This document shows positions 1 to 7,407 of a stretch of 44,724 nucleotides of DNA, one piece after another. The DNA is from Deltaproteobacteria bacterium. Its GTDB lineage: Bacteria; Myxococcota_A; UBA796; SXON01. Position numbers and translations under genes: made by a program. Each line of letters opens with the position of its first letter. The first letter of the stretch is position 1. The stretch spans positions 1-44,724 of the forward strand of contig CANLGL010000046.1 in the NCBI GenBank assembly GCA_947490345.1, in the 5' to 3' direction. The notes below the pieces were generated by a model. That model saw nothing but the letters and a program-made list of their open reading frames with translations, was not told where the DNA came from and made no database searches.

Positions 1-110
1 ACCGCCACCGCCACCGCCACCGCCACCGCCACCGCCACCGCCACCGCCACCGCCACCACCACCGCCACCACCGCCACCGCCACCGTCGCCGTCGCCGTCG
101 CCGTCGCCAC
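1..110. repeat. Hexanucleotide microsatellite (ACCGCC)n
   Basis: The window opens inside a tandem run of ACCGCC units. It decays into ACCACC and then CCGTCG variants before ending near base 110. Because the window begins within the tract, its true length is unknown. On the minus strand it lies just downstream of the stop codon of the duplicated gene tail at 113-247. No gene can be supported in it: any reading frame gives only simple Gly/Ala/Thr/Pro-type repeats. Confidence 0.9.
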
Positions 111-112
111 CC

Positions 113-247
113 TCACGCCAGCGCCACGCGCCCCCCGGCGGCCCCCGGGGCCACCACCCAGACTGACTCGCCGCCCGCCGCCCTGCCCGCCATCGCGGGC
201 CCGTCCGCTGGGTCCATCCACGTGGCGCTTGACACTCCAGGCGCCGC
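113..247 (-). pseudogene. Duplicated 3' end of the neighbouring gene at 391-1086
   Basis: Read on the minus strand, this stretch encodes about 35 residues almost identical to the C-terminus of the protein at 391-1086. Both share MDPADGPAMA, AAGGESVWVVAPGAAGGR and VAL, but here the frame ends at a TGA at 113-115 right after VALA. An in-frame stop at 248-250 closes the frame upstream, so only the tail of the gene is present, with no start or body. The DNA similarity runs from about 119 to 225 against about 404 to 515. The 248-390 interval between the two copies shows no convincing gene. This is most simply a partial tandem duplication, or the remnant of a second paralogue lost by deletion. Confidence 0.7.
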
Positions 248-390
248 TCACCGAGGACTGGTACTGCAACGCGACCGGGCGGCGCCGCGGCAACAGCGAT
301 CCGGGGGTGATCGGTCGAGGCGGGGCCGATACACTCCGTCGTTCCGGGCCGGGCGCCCGCGCGGCGCGTGCAGACTTGCCCCGCCGTCCG

Positions 391-1086
391 CTACTCCCGC
401 TGCGCCCCGACGCGCAGGGCCACCCGTCCACCGGCGGCCCCCGGTGCCACCACCCAAACGGACTCGCCGCCCGCCGCCCTGGCCGCCATCGCGGGCCCGT
501 CCGCTGGGTCCATCCACCTCGAGGGCGCCGACTGCGACGCGCTGATCGCGCACTCGTACACGAAGCTGCGCGCCGCCTCCCCGTGCGCGGCAGGCGCAGG
601 ACCGACGACCCGCAGCGGCCCCAGGCGGGTGTGTGAACGCAGCGAGGCGCTGTCCCACTGGGTGATGCCCCGCTGGACGGCGGCGCGAAACATCGCGACC
701 CCACAACGCTTGGCCACGTACGCAGCGCCGATGCCCTCGCGTAGAGAGAGGAGGGACACACCCATCACCACTCCTGGCGTGACGGTCGGGACACCGCACC
801 ACGCGGCGACGATCTCCTCGCCGTCGAGCACCAGGCTGATCGCGCCCGGCATCAAGTACAAGTCGACCAGCACCCAGCCCGGGAGGGCGAGCGGGCCGCC
901 AAAGCGAGCGGCGTTGGCTTGGTGATAACGCGCGACCAACGCGGGTTCGCGGGCCGCGTCGCGCGGCTGGGCGGGGATGCCGAGGGGCGAGAGCTCCAGC
1001 GACGCGAAGTTGGCGGCGTGGCCGAGCGCAGCGAGGCGGAAGCGGGGGTGCTCGGCGAAGAAGGCGGTGACGGCGGGATCGCGCAC
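391..1086 (-). CDS. Hypothetical protein (231 aa)
   Basis: The 231-residue protein starts with GTG at 1086, the beginning of a coherent reading of MRDPAVTAFFAEHPRFR. The composition is that of a genuine soluble protein, with alternating hydrophobic and charged segments and no signal peptide. The segments GVVMGVSLLSLREGIGAAYV and RGITQWDSASLRSHTRLGPL vaguely resemble the helix-strand layout of small acyltransferases, but no catalytic motif can be named, so no function is assigned. The last ~35 residues are duplicated at 113-247. The gene diverges from the plus-strand gene at 1164, leaving a 77-bp shared upstream region. Confidence 0.65.
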   Translation of the reverse strand: MRDPAVTAFFAEHPRFRLAALGHAANFASLELSPLGIPAQPRDAAREPALVARYHQANAARFGGPLALPGWVLVDLYLMPGAISLVLDGEEIVAAWCGVPTVTPGVVMGVSLLSLREGIGAAYVAKRCGVAMFRAAVQRGITQWDSASLRSHTRLGPLRVVGPAPAAHGEAARSFVYECAISASQSAPSRWMDPADGPAMAARAAGGESVWVVAPGAAGGRVALRVGAQRE

Positions 1087-1163
1087 CGGCGCTCCGTATC
1101 GTCGCGGGGGCGTGACGGCGCGATCTCCGAAACGATGGGGCCGAGGACTGGCTCACCCCATGG

Positions 1164-1826
1164 ATGCCGGCGATTGGGCTGGACAATGTGAAAGCCGTGC
1201 TTCGGTCGCACGCGGTCTCGGGCAACTTCCAGCTTCGGTTGGCGATGCAGACGGCCTTGGTGCGCGTGGAGCTTCCCGAAGCGCCGAGCACGCTCGATCA
1301 GTTGTTGGTGGGCGATGGGGAGCGTTGCACCGGGATGATTTCGGTGGCGGAGAGCACCGCGTCGAAGTTCTTCGTGCGCTTCGGGGTTGCGTATTCCTTG
1401 TCGAGCGGGAGCGCGCTGGGCCAGGCCGATGTCAGCTTCGCGCTGTCGCATACACAATGCGGTCAGATCGTGGGCGGACGGAGCCTGTCCCTGGCCAGCA
1501 ACGCCACGGCCGACGCCTTTGCGTTGGTGACCGGCTGGGTGCCGGCGATCCAGGTACAGAAGGTGAAGGCGGTCACCGTGTGCCGGAGCCTCAACGGGGG
1601 CTTCGAGTGGAAGTTGTGCTACCGCACGGCGACGACCTCGAAGGAAACGCCGAGCGCGTGGACGTCGTTGGGTGGCAGCTACCTTGGCGCCGGCGAGTTC
1701 GACACCGGAGATGTGACCCTCAACGTTGACAGCTCGATGTACGTGCAGTTCGGGGTGCTGTACCACTCGTCATCGGGCGCGGGGGACGCGCAGGTCGACA
1801 CCAGCTTTGCCGTGCGGCGGACGTAG
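1164..1826 (+). CDS. Hypothetical protein built from two ~95-residue repeats
   Basis: The 220-residue protein has no obvious signal peptide. It consists of two homologous halves. Residues ~7-95 carry NVKAVLRSHAVSGNFQLRLA followed by KFFVRFGVAYSLSSGSALG and ADVSFAL. Residues ~127-219 carry KVKAVTVCRSLNGGFEWKLC followed by SMYVQFGVLYHSSSGAGDA and VDTSFAVR. The alternating hydrophobic pattern suggests two similar beta-sandwich domains, perhaps for binding, but no known family is recognised. The ATG at 1164 is the first in frame. The next gene starts 4 bp after the stop, so the two are probably cotranscribed. Confidence 0.7.
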   Translation: MPAIGLDNVKAVLRSHAVSGNFQLRLAMQTALVRVELPEAPSTLDQLLVGDGERCTGMISVAESTASKFFVRFGVAYSLSSGSALGQADVSFALSHTQCGQIVGGRSLSLASNATADAFALVTGWVPAIQVQKVKAVTVCRSLNGGFEWKLCYRTATTSKETPSAWTSLGGSYLGAGEFDTGDVTLNVDSSMYVQFGVLYHSSSGAGDAQVDTSFAVRRT

Positions 1827-1829
1827 GCT

Positions 1830-2434
1830 ATGGTTCGCTCGATGGTCAGCCACGACTTTGCGCGCGGCACGATCCGGGGCCTGCCGCCGGGCGTGCGGGA
1901 GGCCGTCCGGACCACGGGGACGCTGCCCGACGGGGCGGTGCACCCGCACCATCTGGACACCTGGAACGCCGTGGCCGCGCAGCGCGCGCTGGAGGCCGTG
2001 CAGCCGCGGGCGTGGAGCGTGGCGGATATCGGGCGCATGCGATGGGGATTTGATCCCGAGGCGGAGCGCGAGGCGTGGGAGGTGTTTGCGGGGAAGGATG
2101 CGGTGCCTCGCCGCGTCCCGATCGAGAATTGGAAGTGCGCGTGTAAGGTCGCGGGCTCCGCCAACGGGAGTGCGTGCGGCACCTACGGCGGCGTCGTCGA
2201 AGGTGCGGGGGGCTGGACATACGACGCGACCCATGACCAGTGCGTGGCGAAGGGACGGTGTACGCGGTCGTGGCCGATATAGACAATGTTCAGGACGTTT
2301 CGGGGCAGTGGTGGAAGTTTCAAAGCGGCATGCGCGCGGAGGGGCAACCCGATGGCACCGTGACGTTTGAAAAGCGCCCTGGCATCATTCTTCCCCGCCA
2401 TGCGTTTCCCATCGAACGCTGCGGCGAGGAGTAG
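1830..2434 (+). pseudogene. Hypothetical gene split by a one-base frameshift
   Basis: The first part (1830-2282) reads as an ordinary soluble protein up to THDQCVAKG, then degenerates into RCTRSWPI and stops. A second frame open to a stop at 2434 takes over exactly there and continues sensibly as TVYAVVADIDNVQDVSGQWW and later FEKRPGIILPRHAFPIERCG. Adding one base in the GGGA run at 2252-2255 joins both parts into one protein of about 201 residues. A short Cys-containing middle section (WKCACKVAGSANGSACGTYG) is the only striking feature; the family is not recognised. If the indel is real the gene is broken. If it is an assembly error the gene is intact, lying 4 bp downstream of the previous one. 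Confidence 0.6.
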
Positions 2435-2442
2435 CACAACAA

Positions 2443-2763
2443 GTGAGGTCGCGTCGGTTCGAGATCTTGGTCACGCTGGGCCTGGTGTCCTGCTGGGTCG
2501 GCGGGCTCGGGATCGCGGGCTTTCACTTCCTGGATCAGGGCGGATTCTGGTGTCGGCACGAAACTTCCGACCCTTTCGGCGATTCCAGCTTTTTAGCATT
2601 TATTGCCTTCTCCCTGCTGCTCTGGTTGACCACCGCGGGGTTGGCCCTCGGCTGTTGGCGCCGCGCGCTCGGGAGGGCAGAGTCGGGGTTGTGCATCGGG
2701 CTGGCGCTCCTTCACGCCTTGTTGGGCGCGACCGCCGGTGGGTTGGCGACGCCATGCTTATGA
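2443..2763 (+). CDS. Small integral membrane protein
   Basis: The 106-residue protein is initiated by GTG at 2443, 8 bp after the preceding stop. Three hydrophobic stretches are visible: ILVTLGLVSCWVGGLGIAGF, SFLAFIAFSLLLWLTTAGLA and a third near the C-terminus (CIGLALLHALLGATAGG). It therefore probably spans the inner membrane about three times. Its 3' end overlaps the start of the next small membrane gene, which suggests translational coupling. No family is recognised. Confidence 0.65.
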   Translation: MRSRRFEILVTLGLVSCWVGGLGIAGFHFLDQGGFWCRHETSDPFGDSSFLAFIAFSLLLWLTTAGLALGCWRRALGRAESGLCIGLALLHALLGATAGGLATPCL

Positions 2764-3101
2764 GTGCGGTGCGTTGGCGACGGGTGGCCTGGGCCGTTGT
2801 TGCCTGCCAGTGGACGGTCAACCTCGGCCTGCACTGGAGTGCCCCGTGTCAGCTCGTTCGTGGCATGCTTGGCGTTGGCGGTCTACTGCTCTGCTTTTCT
2901 GGATCCAGCCTGCTGCTGGTTTGTTTCGCACATCCGAGGCTGGCACAACATCGCCTCCCCCTCGTTCTCTCGGTGCTGAGTCTGCTGATCGCCTCGCCGT
3001 CGGCCCTGCCGCTCGCTTGGATGAACTTGGTTCAAATACACTTCCCCATCCACTATTGCCGGGTCGGTGGGATCGGGGGATGCACGGACTACTACGAGTG
3101 A
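2754..3101 (+). CDS. Small integral membrane protein
   Basis: The 115-residue reading starts at ATG 2754 (a second in-frame ATG follows at 2760) and overlaps the end of the preceding membrane gene by 10 bp. Hydrophobic segments near AWAVVACQWTVNLGLHW, MLGVGGLLLCFSGSSLLLVC and LVLSVLSLLIASPSALPLAW predict three membrane spans. The C-terminus IHYCRVGGIGGCTDYYE contains two cysteines. It probably works with, or is a divergent duplicate of, its upstream neighbour; function unknown. Its TGA directly abuts the stop codon of the convergent hydrolase gene. Confidence 0.6.
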   Translation: MLMSAVRWRRVAWAVVACQWTVNLGLHWSAPCQLVRGMLGVGGLLLCFSGSSLLLVCFAHPRLAQHRLPLVLSVLSLLIASPSALPLAWMNLVQIHFPIHYCRVGGIGGCTDYYE

Positions 3102-3932
3102 TTAGCGGATTTGGTCGCCGCTCCCGTCGCCGCTGGGGAGACCCCGCGCAAAGGCCGCGACCGCGGCCCACGTTTCTCCGTCGAGCAGCTCATTGTGACC
3201 GGTTTCGCGCGGCAAGAGACGCGCGCCCGGGATGGCGGCGGCGAGGGCCTCACCCATCGCGAAGGGGATGATCTCGTCGTTGCGACCGTGGATCACCAGG
3301 GCGGGCACCGCGATCTGCGAGGCGCGGCCGAGCGTATCGAAGGGGTCTTTCACCAAAAGGCGCACCGGGACCCAGGGATATTCGCGCGCGCCCACGTCTC
3401 CGACCGAGGTGTAGGGGGCGGTGAGCACCAGCGCCCGACAGCGACCCTCTGCGGCCATTGCGGCGGCGACCCCCGAGCCAAGGGAGTGTCCCATGCAGAC
3501 TGGGACGCCGAGACCCAGGTCGGCAATGGCGGCGATCGCGGCACGTCCCGCCGCGAAACACCCAGCTTCACTTGGCTCTTTGGCAGGCGCGAGACCGTAG
3601 CCGGGGTACTCCACCGCCGCGAAGCTCAGCCCCACGATCAACGCGCCGTTCGCCTGGGTAAGCGTGCTCGCGAGCTGGGTCGCGTTGCCGTGGAAAAACA
3701 ACACCAGCGGCGCCTCGGGGATCACGTTCCACCACATGGGGACGGGCGCGGCGTCGACGGTCAGCTCCGTGCGCAACAGTCGCGGAGCCTCCGGCAGCGC
3801 CACAGGCTCGGGTCGGGGAAACAGCAGGGCCCGCTGGGACATGTAGAGGCTGACCACCAAAAGGGCGTAGACGGAGCCGGTGGTCACGGTGACCAAAAAG
3901 GCGATACGCCGCCACGACAATTCCGGGTCCAC
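3102..3932 (-). CDS. Membrane-anchored alpha/beta hydrolase (ABHD/BEM46-like)
   Basis: A single N-terminal hydrophobic segment (FLVTVTTGSVYALLVVSLYM) is followed by a serine-hydrolase fold. Visible elements are the oxyanion-loop motif LFFHGNATQ, the strand AAVEYPGYGLAP, the nucleophile elbow GHSLGSG, the acid turn in VIHGRNDEIIP and the catalytic histidine in ETGHNELL. This order and the membrane anchor match the ABHD12/13/17 (BEM46-like) group, which acts on lipid or acyl substrates at the membrane. The substrate here is unknown. The frame extends upstream to a TTG at 4028, but GTG 3932 puts the anchor at the N-terminus (about 276 residues) and is preferred. The gene is convergent with the membrane gene ending at 3101. 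Confidence 0.85.
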   Translation of the reverse strand: MDPELSWRRIAFLVTVTTGSVYALLVVSLYMSQRALLFPRPEPVALPEAPRLLRTELTVDAAPVPMWWNVIPEAPLVLFFHGNATQLASTLTQANGALIVGLSFAAVEYPGYGLAPAKEPSEAGCFAAGRAAIAAIADLGLGVPVCMGHSLGSGVAAAMAAEGRCRALVLTAPYTSVGDVGAREYPWVPVRLLVKDPFDTLGRASQIAVPALVIHGRNDEIIPFAMGEALAAAIPGARLLPRETGHNELLDGETWAAVAAFARGLPSGDGSGDQIR

Positions 3933-4106
3933 ACGCCCTCCGGCGTTTCCGGAGCGTAGCACGCCCCCCGCCACTTCGATGATCGCCTGACCGCGCCGCG
4001 ATGTGCCGCGGCCCCTACCTGACCCCAATGTCCGGAGTGAGGCACATCGCCCGAATTATGCTCGCCGCTCCCCGGGTGGACACTGCGCCGTTTTCTCGCG
4101 ATTCCC

Positions 4107-5165
4107 GTGCTTCTGGGTGGAGTGGTGCTCCTCGCCGCGGCCAAGGACCCCGCGCCGGCGCCCCTGCTCCGGGTGCACTTCCTCGACATCGGCCAGGGGG
4201 CGGCCACCCTCGTGGAGTTTCCGTGCGGTGCGATGCTCATCGACACCGGGGGTGAAGAAAACAGCGAGTTCCATTCGACGCCGGCGCTCGTGGCCTACCT
4301 CGACGCCTTCTTCGCGCGTCGCAAGGACCTGGGTGGAAAGCTCGATGTGTTGCTGTTGACGCACCCCCACATCGACCACGTGCGCGGCGCTCCCGCGGTG
4401 CTGGAGAAATACCCGGTCAAGACCATCGCCGAGGATGGTCGGGTCGCGCGGCAGGACGATGCCGTCGCCGCGATGGCCCGGGTGCGGGAGTACGTCGCTG
4501 GGCACCCGGACGTGGCCCACCTCGTCGTTCGCGTGCAAGATTTTCCGAGTGCGACCGGGCCCCTGGATTCGCCGCTCCTGGATCGGTTTTCGATGTGCCA
4601 GGGGGTCGATCCCAGGGTGGTGGCGCTCTGGGGCGGCGTGGGCACCGATCGTGGCTGGGGCGACAACGACTATGGAAGCGCCCACTTCGACAATGACAAC
4701 AACCACTCGGTGGTGACCCGGGTAGATTTCGGCGAGGCGAGTGTCCTGTTTCCTGGGGACATGGAGATTCCCGGGCTTCGCGACCTGGTGACCGACCGCG
4801 GACCGCTGTTGGACGTCGACGTACTGCAGGTGGCACATCACGGCTCGCACAATGGAACCACGCCCGACCTGCTGCGCGCGGTGACACCGGAATTCGCGGT
4901 GATGGAGGTGGGACCGGCGGCGCGGAGGCACAGCTGGACGGCTTGGCAATACGGGCATCCGCGCGCGGCGCTGCTCGATCTGTTGGAGGCGCACGTCACC
5001 GGTACCCGGTCACCGATCGTAGTGCCGATCGGCTCCGCAATGAAGACATTTTCGGATCAGACGGTGGATCGCGCCATCTACGCGACGGCCTGGGACGGGA
5101 CGGTGGTGCTGGAAGCCACCGCGGCCGCCGATTTCCGTCTCGGAGTGCCGGACGTGCCGCGGTAG
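4107..5165 (+). CDS. Exported ComEC/Rec2-like metallo-beta-lactamase-fold protein
   Basis: A short hydrophobic leader is followed by LLRVHFLDIGQGAATLVEFP, the hallmark opening of the ComEC C-terminal hydrolase domain. Next come MLIDTGGE, the metal-binding motif LLLTHPHIDHVRGA (HxHxDH), SVLFPGDME and QVAHHGSHNGT. These cover the usual metal ligands of the fold. It lacks the ComEC membrane channel, so it is a stand-alone secreted or periplasmic hydrolase, possibly a nuclease or phosphodiesterase. The GTG at 4107 is the called start. The frame is open further upstream, where LRRFLAIP would complete a better signal peptide, so the true start may lie slightly earlier. Confidence 0.85.
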   Translation: MLLGGVVLLAAAKDPAPAPLLRVHFLDIGQGAATLVEFPCGAMLIDTGGEENSEFHSTPALVAYLDAFFARRKDLGGKLDVLLLTHPHIDHVRGAPAVLEKYPVKTIAEDGRVARQDDAVAAMARVREYVAGHPDVAHLVVRVQDFPSATGPLDSPLLDRFSMCQGVDPRVVALWGGVGTDRGWGDNDYGSAHFDNDNNHSVVTRVDFGEASVLFPGDMEIPGLRDLVTDRGPLLDVDVLQVAHHGSHNGTTPDLLRAVTPEFAVMEVGPAARRHSWTAWQYGHPRAALLDLLEAHVTGTRSPIVVPIGSAMKTFSDQTVDRAIYATAWDGTVVLEATAAADFRLGVPDVPR

Positions 5166-5201
5166 CTCGCGCTCGTTAGCCCCCGGCATCCGAGGCAACC
5201 C

Positions 5202-6437
5202 ATGCTCCTGACCCTCTTCGCCGCCTGCGTCACCGGTGGTCCCGCTGACACTGATGACACCGACGTCGCTGACGGTGTCGCCTGGTATGGCGATGTCGAG
5301 CCCATCGTGACCGAGTCGTGCACGAGCTGCCACGTCGAAGGCGGCGCCGGGGGCTTTGCGCTGGACAGCTTCGCCACCGCCGCGCCGATGGCCGAGGCGA
5401 TCGCGGCCGCGGTCGAGTCCGGTCGCATGCCGCCGTGGAAGGCCGAACCGGGGTGCACCGAGTACCGCGACGACCCTTCGTTGTCGGCAGCCGAGATTGC
5501 TCGCCTTCGCCAATGGGCCGATGCGGGCGCACCGGAAGGCGATGTGAGCCACAGCGTGAAGGTGGCGCCGCCCGACTCGACGCTCGACCGCGTGGACTTC
5601 ACCGTGCCGATGAAGGAGGCCTACGCCCCGGACCTGACGGGTACCGACGATTATCGGTGCTTCCTCCTGGACTGGCCGGCGGAGGACAACACCTATGTGA
5701 CCGGGTACCGCATCGCGCCCGGCAACGCGGCAGTCGTCCACCACGTCATCGCCTTCATCGCCCCGCCTAGCCAGATGGAGGAGTATGCCGCGTTGGACGA
5801 GGCGGAACCCGGCTCCGGCTGGACCTGCTTCGGCGGCCCGGGTCTCGCCGACCAGCAGGACGCCGAGTGGTTGGGGGCGTGGGCGCCCGGCGGCGGTGAC
5901 GGGGCCTTCCCCAACGGAACCGGCATCAAGATGAAGGCCGGCAGCGGCGTCGTGTTGCAGGTGCACTACAACACCGCCCTCGGCGATGCCGGCGACGACC
6001 TGACCAGCGTCGAGTTCATGACCGCCGACGACGTGGAGACGGCCGCAACCATCCAGCCGTGGACCGACGCCTCGTGGCTGGATGGCACCGGCATGGACAT
6101 CCCGGCCGGCGCCACCGGTGTCGAACACGGCTTCGACCTGGTGAACAACTTCGACACCGACATCACCATCCACACCTCCAGTCTGCACATGCACCAGATG
6201 GGCCGCACCGCGCGGCTGGAGATGTCAGAGGGCAACCAGACCGACTGCATGCTCGACATCGCCGACTGGGACTTCAACTGGCAGCGCACCTATGTGTTCG
6301 CCGAGAAGAAGGTCTGGGAGCCGGGGGAGACGCTCTCGCTGTCCTGCACCTGGGACAACCCGACCGACAAAGATGCCAACTGGGGCGAGGGCACCGGCGA
6401 CGAGATGTGCCTGGGGACGATGTTGTGGTCGTATTGA
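5202..6437 (+). CDS. Lipoprotein: haem-c motif fused to copper type II monooxygenase-like domain
   Basis: The 411-residue protein has a very short lipoprotein signal (MLLTLFAAC) and an Asp/Thr linker. A haem-binding CTSCH follows at residues ~40-44 with a cytochrome-like region to ~115. The rest resembles copper type II ascorbate-dependent monooxygenases (the PHM/DBM fold): HHV at ~180, QVHYN at ~255, and HTSSLHMHQMGR at ~324-335, which would supply CuH- and CuM-type histidines and a methionine. Such proteins are frequent in Myxococcota and are thought to hydroxylate unknown substrates at the cell surface. The haem domain may deliver electrons. The lipoprotein gene at 6439 starts one base after the stop. 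Confidence 0.8.
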   Translation: MLLTLFAACVTGGPADTDDTDVADGVAWYGDVEPIVTESCTSCHVEGGAGGFALDSFATAAPMAEAIAAAVESGRMPPWKAEPGCTEYRDDPSLSAAEIARLRQWADAGAPEGDVSHSVKVAPPDSTLDRVDFTVPMKEAYAPDLTGTDDYRCFLLDWPAEDNTYVTGYRIAPGNAAVVHHVIAFIAPPSQMEEYAALDEAEPGSGWTCFGGPGLADQQDAEWLGAWAPGGGDGAFPNGTGIKMKAGSGVVLQVHYNTALGDAGDDLTSVEFMTADDVETAATIQPWTDASWLDGTGMDIPAGATGVEHGFDLVNNFDTDITIHTSSLHMHQMGRTARLEMSEGNQTDCMLDIADWDFNWQRTYVFAEKKVWEPGETLSLSCTWDNPTDKDANWGEGTGDEMCLGTMLWSY

Positions 6438-6438
6438 G

Positions 6439-6999
6439 GTGACGCTCCTTCTGCTGCTCGCGTGCGTTCGGGGCCCGGTTTCGCAGACCGGGTATGACCC
6501 GATTGCGGAGCCTGCGCCGGCTCCCGCAGGGGCCCTGGCGCCCCATGTGCACACGTTGGAACAACTGCGCGCGTCGATGCCGGTGGGCACGGTGATTCGG
6601 CTGCGCGTTCGCGCGGCGGGCGCGCCCGAGGTCGAACAGCGCTGGGAGGTGACCGCAGCGGATGCCGACGGCGTGACCATCGCCTCGCGCGTGCTGGGGG
6701 CAGACGGGGCGCTGCTCAAGGACGAGGGCGCCGCCGTCAGCACCTGGGCGGAGCTTTACGCGCACGCCGATTTCCCTGCCGACCGGACGCTGGTGGCGCC
6801 GTCGTCTGTCGATGTGCCCGCCGGCCACTTCGAGACCGTGTTGTACACGGTCATCGGCACCCCGGAGGAGGGCGGACGCGACTTCGTGAAGCAGCTCCAC
6901 TTTGCCAAGGACCTGCCCGGACCACCGGTCTACTTCACCATCGTCGACGGCAAGGGCACGACCTTGGAGATGACGCTGTTGGAGCGGACGCCGCGGTGA
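6439..6999 (+). CDS. Lipoprotein of unknown function
   Basis: The frame starts at GTG 6439, one base after the stop of the copper monooxygenase-like gene. It gives a 186-residue protein with a compact lipobox leader (TLLLLLAC). The body is soluble and has beta-strand character: GTVIRLRVRAAGAPEVEQRW, VDVPAGHFETVLYTVIG and KQLHFAKDLPGPPVYFTIVD. The layout recalls small lipoproteins that bind a lipid or partner, but no family is recognised. The spacing suggests coexpression with, and possibly assistance to, the monooxygenase-like protein. The 3' side opens into the 408-bp repeat-bearing intergenic region. Confidence 0.7.
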   Translation: MTLLLLLACVRGPVSQTGYDPIAEPAPAPAGALAPHVHTLEQLRASMPVGTVIRLRVRAAGAPEVEQRWEVTAADADGVTIASRVLGADGALLKDEGAAVSTWAELYAHADFPADRTLVAPSSVDVPAGHFETVLYTVIGTPEEGGRDFVKQLHFAKDLPGPPVYFTIVDGKGTTLEMTLLERTPR

Positions 7000-7126
7000 G
7001 GCGGCGCCCCCCTCAACCTCAGCCCTCCGCCAGCGGGATGCCGACGGCCGCCATCGCGGCGCGCATTCGCAGGCGTTCCATGCGTTGATGTCGCGACAGC
7101 TGGCGGCCGCGGGGCCGCGTCAGCGG

Positions 7127-7310
7127 CGTAAGTCCAATAGTGACAAGGCACTTTTCGAGTTGCGCGGCTTTTGGGCCGGCGCCGGGTCTCGAAAGCCGCG
7201 GAACTCGCCAAGTGAGGGCGTCACTTCCTCAGATACGCGGCAGAAGCGCCTGATCGAGCTGCGTAAGTCCAATAGTGACCAGCCACTTTTCGAGTTGCGC
7301 GGCTTTTGGG
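7127..7310. repeat. Three-copy ~49-bp intergenic repeat array (direct-inverted-direct)
   Basis: Copy A (7127-7175) and copy C (7262-7310) are direct repeats differing at about 2 of 49 positions, sharing CGTAAGTCCAATAGTGAC and CACTTTTCGAGTTGCGCGGC. Copy B (7188-7237) is a diverged copy in inverted orientation, so A and B, and B and C, can each fold into long hairpins. The rest of the 7000-7407 gap contains no convincing gene. On the minus strand copies A and C both translate in frame as PKAAQLEK-x-LVTIGLT. Below copy A this frame runs on to RMERLRMRAAMAAVGIPLAEG-stop at 7019, so part of a decayed gene tail may lie here. Confidence 0.85.
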
Positions 7311-7407
7311 TAGGCAGCGGCTGCCGCGCCGCGGCACCGCGCGCGGTCGCGACCGCGACCATCGCGGCGGGCGCCCTGCAGGGCATCACTTCCAGGCCAA
7401 CCGCAAC

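Noticed and set aside
1..110. CRISPR-like or other array
   Set aside because: The units are 6 bp without spacers, so it is a microsatellite.
229..636. Plus-strand frame upstream of the first gene
   Set aside because: It is an Arg/Pro-rich shadow of the minus-strand gene and its duplicated tail, with no motif support.
7127..7310. Interpreting the three-copy repeat as a CRISPR array
   Set aside because: There are only three copies, one inverted and diverged, with unequal spacing and no cas genes nearby.
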